From Methanobacteriota archaeon (GTDB lineage Archaea > Thermoplasmatota > Thermoplasmata > Methanomassiliicoccales > Methanomassiliicoccaceae), in the NCBI GenBank assembly GCA_012518185.1, contig JAAYTA010000048.1:1-41232 (forward strand): a stretch of DNA of 41,232 nucleotides, given 5' to 3'. Positions 17,424 through 25,049 of the stretch are shown piece by piece; within the stretch, counting starts at the first letter, position 1; each line of letters begins with the position of its first letter. The notes beneath the pieces are model-generated. The model did no database searches, had not been told where the DNA came from, and saw only the letters and a program-made list of their open reading frames with translations. The position numbers and the translations under genes were made by a program.

Positions 17424-17716
17424 CGATATGCCTCATGCCCACACTTACATCGTTCAGGCTTCAAGCCACATCCGAAACATATCGGCTCTATGTTTAATGG
17501 ATCACTACATTCGGATGCAGATCTAATGTTCTCAAAATCATGAGATAAATCATTCATAATCTCCTCAAAACATGATGCGCATATGGAGCGAGCATAGCGA
17601 GGAGATGATCTATTTCCCGAGCGTATGAACATAATACCTTTAGCTATGTCCTTACTACAACAATGACATTTTCTCCGTCTTTTTGCAATTTCTACCCACA
17701 TCCGGTAATCTTTCAT
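17420..17716 (-). CDS. Small Cys-rich protein with two zinc-binding clusters
   Basis: I do not recognise a named family. The 98-residue protein has two likely zinc sites: Cys17/Cys20 with Cys46/Cys49 (CHCC...CASC), and a C-terminal CFGCGLKPERCKC cluster (Cys80, Cys83, Cys90, Cys92). The basic segment WVEIAKRRRKC before the first site suggests nucleic-acid or ribosome contact, which is inference. The first cluster resembles PARP-like or general treble-clef fingers (KCHCCSKDIAKG). It converges on the second ABC permease with a four-base overlap. Confidence 0.72.
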   Translation of the reverse strand: MKDYRMWVEIAKRRRKCHCCSKDIAKGIMFIRSGNRSSPRYARSICASCFEEIMNDLSHDFENIRSASECSDPLNIEPICFGCGLKPERCKCGHEAYR

Positions 17717-17811
17717 ATAATCTATCTATTCTCAAAGAGTAGACGTTTAAGCTCCTTTTCTTATCATTATTCATGTTGATATTCAGATTGCTTATAGGTC
17801 ACAAGGCGAAA

Positions 17812-17820
17812 GATATTAAA
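17812..17820 (+). promoter_or_regulatory. TATA-like box of tRNA-Arg(GCG)
   Basis: GATATTAAA is centred 28 bases before the first base of the tRNA, the expected distance for an archaeal tRNA promoter. Confidence 0.45.
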
Positions 17821-17843
17821 GGATGATACGAATCAGGAACAAG

Positions 17844-17920
17844 GCCCGCGTGGGGTAGCTTGGATATCCTAAAAGATTGCGGATCTTTGGACTTGGGTTC
17901 GAATCCCAGCGCGGGCGCCA
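17844..17920 (+). tRNA. tRNA-Arg, anticodon GCG
   Basis: A full cloverleaf can be drawn: acceptor GCCCGCG/CGCGGGC, D-stem GGGT/ATCC, anticodon stem AAAGA/TCTTT with loop TTGCGGA, and T-arm TTGGG-TTCGAAT-CCCAG. The loop places GCG at 34-36, reading CGC/CGU arginine codons. The discriminator is G at 17917 and CCA is encoded at 17918-17920. There is no intron. The gene ends six bases before the end of the convergent rqcH gene. Confidence 0.93.
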
Positions 17921-17925
17921 TATTT

Positions 17926-19836
17926 TCACTCTAATCCAACTCGCTCTATGATCTCCATATTTCCAGGAGGGAGTATTCTTGAAATTTCCTCTTCTGGAAC
18001 TTCAAAAGCGCGGGCAAGCTTGGATGAAATCTTACCTCGATTGGATTTTCCAGGACGAATTACGACGTATTTGGAAGAACGATCTATAATTGCTGATGGA
18101 GGAGCACACATTATCTTTTTGGATCCTTGATAATCTACTTCTCCCACGACCAACTCTAGACGAAGATGGTAGAGATAATTCCTCCGCCCTCTAATTATGA
18201 ACGCTCCTCGCGGGACAAACTCTCCAGCTTGCGCCATCTTACTTACTTGATCAGGGAGGACCCAATATGCTGCTCCCTCACTGGCCCCAGCTGTCCACGC
18301 TTTAGAATGTGCAAGAGCGAAAGTGCATGCCTCTTCTAACTCCCGCTCAGTGGCATTTTCTCCCTCCTTAATAATCGCGCTTGGTGCGCCATGAAGATCA
18401 GCATGCACGTATCGATCAGCAGGCTTGAGATGTCTCTTGATCAACTGATCATTAGATCGAGCATCTCTTCCAGACATGACAAGTTTATCACCAGAAGTGA
18501 AGAACCACTTATATCGCTCAAACCAAAATTCCTTAGTCTTGCGTGCCACATGTTTTTCAACCAGCCTCTGCTTTTCCCCTTCCTTGATCCGCCTAGCCAA
18601 ACGTTCCTCAGTATCTTTCAGAGCTTTTTTTGCACCTTCCATCTTGTCTCTAAATTCTTTTGAAAGTTTATACAGCTGATTGGCGTTTCCCTCGACACTA
18701 AGAGTATAATCCAATTCTACTTCTTTACCTGATATAGTGGCACTAAGAGTATGATTTTTGGGATTTACCGATGTCACGCCTGATATCTTTTCTCCCTCTA
18801 TCTGTGCATCATCCCATTTCATGCCTCTCAATTTAGATGCAGCTCTGAGCAATGCTTCAGTTCCTAAATAATCGGAATATATGGCCTCAGCTTTTTCAAC
18901 GAATGAATGAGCTTCAGCGTCTTGAGCTTCTATAGCCTTCCTTTGTCGTTCCAGCTGACGTTGTAATCTGGCTAGCTCTGGATCTTCTTTCTCAGGAGGT
19001 TCAAACGAGGAGACATAGGCATAGATGGCATCAGAAAAAGTTTGATAGTCCCTCGTCTCTTCAGAAGCGTATAATTCTAATGGAATCGGCGTTACATCGA
19101 TAGATCTACCATCTTTTAACACCTCCCTAGGACGTCGATTATTGACTGCCTCTTCAATCATAAGAGTCAATGAATCATAGAGCCTTCTTATGTCATCATC
19201 AGTAAGTTCCTTGGCATTAGTGCTCTTATCCACTTCCGCTCTCTTACAAACTTCCTCAGCAGTTTGCCCACCTGTATTGATTGCGGTAGCTAGAGTACGC
19301 ACTGCATCAGAATTCGAGCCTCGTACTGCTTGATAAAATGAAGAATCGTCCATGGACGTCGGATCGAATCTAGCCTGTGGAAAAGTATAGTCTGCACCAG
19401 GTCGTATTTCACGATGGCGCCATCGCCTTGATACGACAGAGCCAACAATTTTCCCTTCCGAAATAACAATGAGATTTCCACCACCGAATAATTCGATGAC
19501 GATTTGGAAAGATACTGGCCCCTTCTGCACTTCTAATATAATTACTCTATCAAATTCTTTTTGATAGACTGAGGTTATGCGACCATTCGTCAATACTTTT
19601 CGAAGATGCACAGCAAATTGTGAAGGGATATCCGGTATGTCTGGTCGTTCTGGAGACATGTATAGCCAACGGAGATCATGGAGAACTAGCTCCTTACGCC
19701 CGTCAGAGGGAGTATTGATGCGAAGCATCACGTTCCTACTGTCCCAGTGGAATATCTTATCAAGATATCCTCCCACTAAAACCTGCATCTCCGAAGTCAT
19801 TGCAAGTATATCGAACGCGCTCATCTCGCCCTTCAT
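17926..19836 (-). CDS. rqcH: NFACT/RqcH-family ribosome quality-control protein
   Basis: The 636-residue protein has the NFACT architecture: NFACT-N starting MSAFDILAM and including LHDLRWLYMS; helix-hairpin-helix and coiled-coil regions near 285-330 and 395-430; and NFACT-R near 440-560 with WFERYKWFFTSGDKLVMSGRDARSND and HADLHGAPSAIIK. Relatives (Rqc2/NEMF, RqcH) bind obstructed large ribosomal subunits carrying peptidyl-tRNA and in several lineages recruit tRNA-Ala to add tails. That role is known from the family, not shown here. An ATG five codons in (MSAFDIL) may be the true start. The gene converges with tRNA-Arg(GCG). Confidence 0.94.
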   Translation of the reverse strand: MKGEMSAFDILAMTSEMQVLVGGYLDKIFHWDSRNVMLRINTPSDGRKELVLHDLRWLYMSPERPDIPDIPSQFAVHLRKVLTNGRITSVYQKEFDRVIILEVQKGPVSFQIVIELFGGGNLIVISEGKIVGSVVSRRWRHREIRPGADYTFPQARFDPTSMDDSSFYQAVRGSNSDAVRTLATAINTGGQTAEEVCKRAEVDKSTNAKELTDDDIRRLYDSLTLMIEEAVNNRRPREVLKDGRSIDVTPIPLELYASEETRDYQTFSDAIYAYVSSFEPPEKEDPELARLQRQLERQRKAIEAQDAEAHSFVEKAEAIYSDYLGTEALLRAASKLRGMKWDDAQIEGEKISGVTSVNPKNHTLSATISGKEVELDYTLSVEGNANQLYKLSKEFRDKMEGAKKALKDTEERLARRIKEGEKQRLVEKHVARKTKEFWFERYKWFFTSGDKLVMSGRDARSNDQLIKRHLKPADRYVHADLHGAPSAIIKEGENATERELEEACTFALAHSKAWTAGASEGAAYWVLPDQVSKMAQAGEFVPRGAFIIRGRRNYLYHLRLELVVGEVDYQGSKKIMCAPPSAIIDRSSKYVVIRPGKSNRGKISSKLARAFEVPEEEISRILPPGNMEIIERVGLE

Positions 19837-19951
19837 GTTCTACCCTTACTGGTGAGATACTCATAAGTCTTACTAATGCATCATTTAATATGGCGAGTTA
19901 TGCACTTTCGGATGAACATATTAATTAATGAGAGAAAACAAGTGAGGACCA

Positions 19952-20305
19952 TTGATAGATATTGAAGACGTAATCCTGCAACGCATAGAGCAGATCGAGG
20001 AAGACGATCCAGAACTAGATGTAGGGTATGAGATCATAGGAGACGAAAATAGAGGCATAATAATTACTGCCTGGGAAGATATTCTGATAAGCGTTGAGTT
20101 TGTGGAATCAGACATTAGCTGGAAGCGCGAACTAGCAGAATTAGAGTATTTGGATGCGAGAAATGAAAATCTTATAGTAGCAGTTATTGTGCCTACTGAT
20201 GCTTATCTTGAAGTCTATAGTCGACTTAGAGATCATTCTATCAAGGGACTTTTAGTATTATCTTACGAATCATTGGGCATACTTTCTACACCAATGACTA
20301 GCTGA
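19952..20305 (+). CDS. Small acidic protein of unknown function
   Basis: I do not recognise this 117-residue protein. It begins with an acidic helix (IDIEDVILQRIEQIEEDDPELD), then alternating beta strands and helices (GIIITAWEDILISVEFVES, NLIVAVIVPTDAYLEVYSRL, KGLLVLSYESLGIL), suggesting a compact alpha/beta domain. No cysteines or catalytic motif stand out. The start is a TTG preceded by GAGG at 19944-19947, a fair Shine-Dalgarno. It stands alone between rqcH (divergent) and tRNA-Thr. The ordered secondary-structure pattern supports a real gene. Confidence 0.65.
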   Translation: MIDIEDVILQRIEQIEEDDPELDVGYEIIGDENRGIIITAWEDILISVEFVESDISWKRELAELEYLDARNENLIVAVIVPTDAYLEVYSRLRDHSIKGLLVLSYESLGILSTPMTS

Positions 20306-20390
20306 ACCACTTGATTAAGCATCCAATAGATCATAGTAATTACTCGATAATGCCAATATCTTATGTAACAGAATCGATCCATCGACGAAA

Positions 20391-20400
20391 GCTATATAGC
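20391..20400 (+). promoter_or_regulatory. TATA box of tRNA-Thr
   Basis: GCTATATAGC, itself a palindrome, is centred about 31 bases upstream of the tRNA start. It is a good archaeal TATA box by sequence and position. Confidence 0.55.
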
Positions 20401-20426
20401 TATCAAGCGGATTCGTGGTTCCCATC

Positions 20427-20501
20427 GCCACTGTGGCTTAGCGGTATAGCGACGCCTTGGTAAGGCGTAGGTCGAGGGTTCAATTCCCTCCAGTGGCTCC
20501 A
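20427..20501 (+). tRNA. tRNA-Thr, anticodon GGT
   Basis: The cloverleaf has acceptor GCCACTG/CAGTGGC, D-stem GCT/AGC with loop TAGCGGTAT, anticodon stem ACGCC/GGCGT around TTGGTAA, and T-arm GAGGG-TTCAATT-CCCTC. GGT at 34-36 reads ACC/ACU threonine codons. The discriminator is T (20498) and CCA is encoded at 20499-20501. There is no intron. Confidence 0.94.
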
Positions 20502-20520
20502 TTTATAATATCTTCAGTTA

Positions 20521-20530
20521 TTTTATAAAG
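20521..20530 (+). promoter_or_regulatory. Probable TATA box of the surface-protein gene
   Basis: TTTTATAAAG lies about 37 bases (centre) before the ATG at 20562, leaving a short leader of about ten bases. It also directly follows the tRNA-Thr 3' end and may overlap its terminator. Confidence 0.45.
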
Positions 20531-20561
20531 AAGCAAATCGTTCTCACTCCGGACGAATGGG

Positions 20562-22184
20562 ATGCGAACTAAGATCTTAGTAGTGACACTAATACTGATA
20601 ATGAGCTTGATAGTCTCACCGATCATATTATGTTCGGCTTCAGTAAATATTTCTGCCAGTGAGAAATCATTAATACAAATAATCTCCCCAAATGAGAATT
20701 TTATTGATGATAAAAACGTTACAATAATATGGAAAATTGATCCTTCAATTGAATATTATACTATATGGATCGATGGTAAGGAACTAGGCAACGAGATCAA
20801 TATAGCAAATGAAAGTATAACATTAGAACTTGAAGATGGCCCCCATCATGTAACGATACTTGCAGGAAGTAATACTGCTGCCTATATTGACAACACCTCT
20901 TTCTTCGTAGATACCAGTTATCCGGAATTGAACATATATTATCCGCACAATGAAAGCATCCTCAACACTAGTAATGTTACTATTAATTGGAAAGCATTTG
21001 ATACATCATCTATAGTCAACGTTGAGATAGAAATATCGCTAGATAATGAGCCACTAGTAATAGATTCAAAAGATATGGATACTAACAACGACACCTTCAC
21101 ATTATACGATCTAGAAGATGGAGATTATGAAGTATCTATTACGGTAACCGACGGCTCAGGCAAGCACACACAACAGGCCATCGAATTCTCGATCGATAAT
21201 ACTGTCCCAACAATAGAAATCATATCTCCCTCTGATGATATAGGAATTTATGACAATAATATAACTATAGAATGGCTAGCTTGTGATGAAGGTGACAATA
21301 TCATTGGCTACGATATATATGTCAATAGAGCTTATCATACGACTGTTGCACCATCTACTAATTTAATTCACTTTAGCCACTTGATGGATGGAGAATATGT
21401 AGTAGAGGTTATTGCAATAGACTCAGCTAATAATACAGCCAGGAGCAATATATCATTCACAGTTGACACCGAAGAGTTCATGGTAATCAATACTTCTCCT
21501 ACTAATGACGCTCTTAAAAATGTCTACGTTAGTATAGAATACTCCAAAGACATAAATCAAGATGCTAGTAATATATTATTGTCAAATAATAATAAATTGA
21601 TCAGTGGAGTGGTGAATTGGGATGGAAATGTAATGACATTTACTCCAGACACTCCTCTGGAGCTTGGAATAACCTATGAAGTATACACTACTGCTGTAGA
21701 TTATAGTGGGAAGAGGCTGGATCATAAATGGGCATTCAACACTACTACTATGTCATATGTCAGCGGATTAATAAAAAATGCTGATGGAACTCCACTGACT
21801 GATGCCAGAGTGTATATACTCGGTACCAACGGTCCAAGCACGATGACTGATGAGCAAGGTCATTTCCGGATAAAAGTTTCTCCAGGCAACCAGACGTTAT
21901 CTATATCAAAGTCTGGCTATGTCACTCGATCTATACCCATTAATACACTGCCTGGAGATGAGAAAATAATGAATCCAGTGCAGCTAACTTCTACCGAACT
22001 AATAGTCACTGTAGGATGGATAGTTGCTATCATAGCTACTATCTTTGTGATTGCTATATATTATTTCAAAAGAGGCGGGAAAGAACGGCACAGGATGATT
22101 CGATTATCAGTCAGAAGTCAAGGAAAAGAGACATCCCGCTCATGGAAAAGAATGGAAGAGCCAAAAAATCGATATCGACGATAG
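20562..22184 (+). CDS. Large secreted membrane-anchored surface protein with Ig-like repeats
   Basis: The 540-residue protein has a signal peptide (about 1-27). Three Ig-like repeats of about 90 residues follow, each opening with a P-x-I-x-I-SP or similar strand (near 40, 125 and 218). Next come a bacterial-Ig-like segment (SPTNDALKNVYVSIEYSKDI, near 308) and a carboxypeptidase-regulatory-like domain (SGLIKNADGTPLTDARVYILGTNG). Near 485-505 is one membrane helix, with a basic cytoplasmic tail rich in Lys and Arg. Many N-x-S/T sites indicate glycosylation. It is probably an adhesin or cell-envelope protein of unknown ligand, transcribed alone. The extracellular part has almost no Cys. Confidence 0.85.
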   Translation: MRTKILVVTLILIMSLIVSPIILCSASVNISASEKSLIQIISPNENFIDDKNVTIIWKIDPSIEYYTIWIDGKELGNEINIANESITLELEDGPHHVTILAGSNTAAYIDNTSFFVDTSYPELNIYYPHNESILNTSNVTINWKAFDTSSIVNVEIEISLDNEPLVIDSKDMDTNNDTFTLYDLEDGDYEVSITVTDGSGKHTQQAIEFSIDNTVPTIEIISPSDDIGIYDNNITIEWLACDEGDNIIGYDIYVNRAYHTTVAPSTNLIHFSHLMDGEYVVEVIAIDSANNTARSNISFTVDTEEFMVINTSPTNDALKNVYVSIEYSKDINQDASNILLSNNNKLISGVVNWDGNVMTFTPDTPLELGITYEVYTTAVDYSGKRLDHKWAFNTTTMSYVSGLIKNADGTPLTDARVYILGTNGPSTMTDEQGHFRIKVSPGNQTLSISKSGYVTRSIPINTLPGDEKIMNPVQLTSTELIVTVGWIVAIIATIFVIAIYYFKRGGKERHRMIRLSVRSQGKETSRSWKRMEEPKNRYRR

Positions 22185-22259
22185 GAATACGCTCGGATCC
22201 CTTATCGCAATATATCATGCTATAGTTTAATTAGAATTTATTAGTGATGGATAATTAAG

Positions 22260-22450
22260 CATAATTAAGCAGTCCCTGGGACTGCTATTAAAGTAATTAA
22301 TAGGAGCAGGATGAACGCGAGCACGTATATTGGCCCTCGTCCGACACTTACAGTCTCTATCCTGCTCCTGAACGTCTTTTCCCCCCCAGATTCTCAGCGA
22401 GTCCCGTGGACCTCGCAGATTATACTTTGGAGCATCGGCTACATATAGGT
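22260..22450. other. GC-rich structured island between convergent genes; candidate non-coding RNA
   Basis: The 306-base gap between the surface-protein and DUF1015 stops holds a block clearly richer in G and C than its surroundings. Elements in order: a perfect hairpin AGCAGTCCCTGGGACTGCT (22268-22286); an 11-base stem AGGAGCAGGAT (22302-22312) / ATCCTGCTCCT (22359-22369) enclosing 46 bases that can form two small helices; T4 followed by C7 (22377-22387); and a hairpin GCGAG...CTCGC (22397-22416). Both strands could be transcribed (TATA-like ACCTATATGT on the minus strand at 22441-22450). It does not match tRNA, the SRP RNA core or RNase P motifs I know. A 45-codon reading frame overlaps it and is listed separately. 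Confidence 0.45.
22311..22448 (+). CDS. Possible 45-residue small protein inside the GC-rich island
   Basis: An ATG at 22311 opens a 45-codon frame beginning MNASTYIGPRPTLTVSILLL and ending SIGYI before TAG. GGAG at 22303-22306 is four bases upstream, a possible ribosome-binding site. The middle is hydrophobic (TLTVSILLLNVF). Against it: its codons use far more G and C in the third position than the neighbours, the opposite strand is also open over the same stretch without a start codon, and the region folds strongly. I keep it as a low-confidence alternative to a non-coding RNA. Confidence 0.22.
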   Translation: MNASTYIGPRPTLTVSILLLNVFSPPDSQRVPWTSQIILWSIGYI

Positions 22451-22490
22451 ATTCATATTGTTTAATAATATCTAATTAGATAATGGAGTA

Positions 22491-23696
22491 TTATTTCATT
22501 CCATATAATATAAATCCAGACCATATTTTTGGCCAGAAATATGTAGTCTTTTTTGGCATCTTTTGCCCTTGTTCGGCAACATTCCATACCAGGTCTAAAG
22601 ATGGAGCACGTACCACTATTGCTAAATCTGCTCCTCCTTCAGACATGCGATTAGCTATGGAAGTAACTTCGTGATCATACTCGACGCTAAGCTCATTAAC
22701 ATCTGTCATTGATGATAAAATATTCTTGAAGATTACTTCTTGGCAGACATAAGCATCGACTGACCATAAAACACCATCTTGCACTTGGAGATACTCTGCA
22801 GTGTAAATATTTCCGTCATTCAGAAATAGGCCGAAAATAGGCAATGTAGAACTGTCAAGATTTTTCTCCATTTCTTCTATATTCTTTATTTTCTGAACTT
22901 TAAAATATTTTTTCATATTTTCAAGCAGATCAGTAGGCTCATAATTCAGATTCCCTATCAAGCGATGGGTAGGAAGGACGAGCATTCCATCGTCATTGGA
23001 TGCCACCATGGTGCATAGGACATATGCTTTATCGCGCTCATCTCTATTTTCCTGTGCATAGCGGTGAGCGGTTTCATAACGATGATGACCATCGGCAATT
23101 AACATCTTTTTTGAGGAAAACATCTCTTGTATGGCAGATGTATCATTCACATCATGTATGCGGAAGATCTGGTGAAGAGTGGAAAAGTCGTCAACTATCT
23201 CGAATAGTTTATCTGCACGCTCGGAAAGATTTTCAAGATCTATATCTGAATAATCATAAAGTCCGAAGATAGATTCGCAATGAGTAGCAGTTGCTCTCAG
23301 TAGGTTGAGTCTATCCTCCTTCACATTTGAGAATGTCTCCTCATGAGGCATTATGATCCCTTTATTATAATCCTCTGTTTTTAATATGCCAATTATGCCA
23401 TTTCTAGAGAGTAATCCTTTTTGTCCTTGGAAACTCTGGCGATATAAATAATAACATTCAGAATCATCTTGCATTAGTTTTTCTGAGGATATCCATCCAT
23501 CTAGCAACCTTGCTGCCTCATCATATCTGCCGTCAAGACCTCCAAGAGTTATGCGAGAAATATTATATTCTTTACTCTGCAGCTCCGCCTGCTCCTCTTT
23601 AGAGATTACATCATATGGAGGTGAAACACGCTCATTTATGTTCTCGTCACTGCCCACATATGGCAGGATACCACGGAAGGGACGAAAATCTACCAT
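22491..23696 (-). CDS. DUF1015 family protein
   Basis: The 401-residue protein matches the DUF1015 pattern: an N-terminal PFRGILPYV followed by RVSPPYDVIS, a central FGLYDYSDID region, and the histidine-rich ADGHHRYETAHRYAQE segment. The family is widespread in archaea and bacteria and has no firmly established general activity; the conserved DGHHRYE motif suggests an enzyme active site. The gene is transcribed alone, divergent from dedA with 106 bases between. Its 3' side faces the GC-rich island. Confidence 0.85.
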   Translation of the reverse strand: MVDFRPFRGILPYVGSDENINERVSPPYDVISKEEQAELQSKEYNISRITLGGLDGRYDEAARLLDGWISSEKLMQDDSECYYLYRQSFQGQKGLLSRNGIIGILKTEDYNKGIIMPHEETFSNVKEDRLNLLRATATHCESIFGLYDYSDIDLENLSERADKLFEIVDDFSTLHQIFRIHDVNDTSAIQEMFSSKKMLIADGHHRYETAHRYAQENRDERDKAYVLCTMVASNDDGMLVLPTHRLIGNLNYEPTDLLENMKKYFKVQKIKNIEEMEKNLDSSTLPIFGLFLNDGNIYTAEYLQVQDGVLWSVDAYVCQEVIFKNILSSMTDVNELSVEYDHEVTSIANRMSEGGADLAIVVRAPSLDLVWNVAEQGQKMPKKTTYFWPKIWSGFILYGMK

Positions 23697-23750
23697 AGAA
23701 ACGTATCTAGTATAGCAAACGTGTTCAATAGACTTATGGCTGCGGAGCAG

Positions 23751-23806
23751 TTTATTTTATAAGTAGGCCTCCATTGCGCAAGATAATGGCCGAGGACATC
23801 CTATGA
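23751..23806 (+). promoter_or_regulatory. dedA promoter with a six-codon leaderless upstream ORF
   Basis: TTTATTTTATA (23751-23761) is a good TATA box. About 30 bases later an ATG at 23786 opens the tiny frame M-A-E-D-I-L, whose TGA (23804-23806) overlaps the dedA ATG (23803) in the arrangement ATGA. A transcript starting near 23786 would present this mini-ORF as a leaderless start, so dedA translation could depend on termination of the mini-ORF. The geometry is visible; the function is inference. Confidence 0.4.
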
Positions 23807-24453
23807 ATTTGCTTGAAACTATTAACAATTTTGTTATAGGACTTATCGATCAAGCTGGTTATTTAGGCGTATATCTAGCGATGTTCATCGAAGGTGTTTT
23901 TACGCCAATACCAAGCGAGATTATTGTCCCCTTAGCAGGATATCTTGCTTATACTGGACGATTCAATATAATCCTAGTAGTGCTCATAAGTTCACTGGGG
24001 GCAGCAAGTGGCTCGACTGTGGCATATTATATAGGGCATCGCTTGGGTCGTCCATTTGTAGATAGATTTGGTAAATATTTCGGATTAGGTCACGATAGTA
24101 TGTGCCGTGCTGATGCATGGTTTGAAAAATGGGGTAATTTTGGAATACTTATCGGACATTCATTACCAGGCGTACGCTCAATAATCTCATTTCCGGCTGG
24201 AATCGCCAAAATGGACGTAAAGCGATTTATTCTATTCACATTCATAGGTGCGACATTTTGGAATACAATTCTCGCAGTGGCGGGCTTCTATCTAGGAGAG
24301 ACTTATCTGCGCATTTCAGAAACTCTCGATGAGTGGAATGTAGATTGGATAATATTAGGTTCATTGGGCATAATACTGATTATTTGGATAGCATATGGAA
24401 GATGGAAGAGGGTAAAATGTAATATTGAGGCCAATGAGCCAGTTGATAGGTAA
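23803..24453 (+). CDS. DedA-family membrane protein
   Basis: The 216-residue protein has the DedA/VTT (SNARE-associated) fold: an amphipathic re-entrant start with FIEGVFTPIPSEIIVPLAGYLA (29-50), GSTVAYYIGHRLGRP, and the diagnostic GHSLPGVRSIISFPAGIAKM with its key arginine, then two further membrane helices. DedA proteins act in lipid-carrier recycling or membrane homeostasis, some as flippases. The start ATG overlaps the stop of a six-codon upstream frame. The protein is full length for the family. Confidence 0.93.
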   Translation: MNLLETINNFVIGLIDQAGYLGVYLAMFIEGVFTPIPSEIIVPLAGYLAYTGRFNIILVVLISSLGAASGSTVAYYIGHRLGRPFVDRFGKYFGLGHDSMCRADAWFEKWGNFGILIGHSLPGVRSIISFPAGIAKMDVKRFILFTFIGATFWNTILAVAGFYLGETYLRISETLDEWNVDWIILGSLGIILIIWIAYGRWKRVKCNIEANEPVDR

Positions 24454-24701
24454 ACCCCTTAGCTCTACTTAATTTCCAATAAGAAACTGCACTCAGAATA
24501 TAATCAGAAGTTATTGAAAATCGTGCAAAATGGAGTAGTACAGACTCTTGGAGTATATATCGAGTACAGTTTATAATCTGTTATTATAATAAATAATCTA
24601 TGTATACAATTGTCAGCGGAACCGAGCGAAGCGGCGAGGATTTCGGGATGAATGTACAGATCTGTTCAGGGCAAAATAAGGGGGTAGCCAGATGGTAAAA
24701 G
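24454..24701. other. Intergenic region with a short GC-rich patch behind a TATA-like sequence
   Basis: Most of this 248-base gap is AT-rich. A GC-rich patch at 24613-24671 (starting CAGCGGAACCGAGCGAAGC) stands out. It includes the palindrome ACAGATCTGT (24655-24664) and follows a TATA-like run TTATTATAATAAAT (24581-24594) at the distance of a transcription start. A small RNA is possible. The longest plus-strand frame from its ATG is only 16 codons, so it is not a convincing gene. Confidence 0.3.
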
Positions 24702-24774
24702 TGGGCTCAGCCGGATTTGAACCGGCGATCTTCGCCGTGTAAGGGCAACGTCATAACCGCTAGACCATGAGCCC
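24702..24774 (-). tRNA. tRNA-Val, anticodon TAC
   Basis: On the minus strand the cloverleaf is acceptor GGGCTCA/TGAGCCC, D-stem GTC/GAC, anticodon stem TTGCC/GGCGA with one G-U pair around CTTACAC, and T-arm GCCGG-TTCAAAT-CCGGC. TAC at 34-36 reads GUA/GUG valine codons. The discriminator is A. Unlike the other three tRNA genes in the window it has no encoded CCA; the 3' flank is CTTTT. A TATA-like TTTAATA (24801-24807, minus strand) is about 30 bases upstream. Confidence 0.94.
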
Positions 24775-25049
24775 ATTCATGTCCTGGAATGAACAAAAGG
24801 TATTAAAACCTAGCTGATGAAGTGGTCAAAACTAACTCAATCTGAATATGATTTGTGTGATTATTGACTAATTTATGGGATTATATATCTACCATGGCCT
24901 ACTTTCTCATCGATCTCCTGATGAATTCTAAATGAATTTAGCTTATTTAATAACCCTCGATATGATTAGATTAAGAAGCAATATCAGCAAAGAGTTCCTA
25001 ACTTTCAAATGCCGGGGAGTCATACAATGTCTCTTAAGGTGCTATATAA
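24775..25049. other. AT-rich gap carrying the tRNA-Val and VIT-like gene promoters
   Basis: Apart from the tRNA-Val promoter near 24801-24807 I see no gene or strong structure in this stretch. TATA-like sequences are numerous. TATATAA at 25043-25048 is too close to the VIT-like gene start (25050 or 25056) to be its TATA box unless the start lies further in. Confidence 0.3.

Noticed and set aside
22302-22371. Box C/D guide RNA in the GC-rich island
   Set aside because: A near C box (AGGATGA) and a CTGA exist, but they lie within or beyond the 11-base stem instead of being bracketed by it, and no internal boxes are clear.
22311-22475. Minus-strand protein across the GC-rich island
   Set aside because: The strand is open for about 80 codons but has no ATG, GTG or TTG start in the open part.
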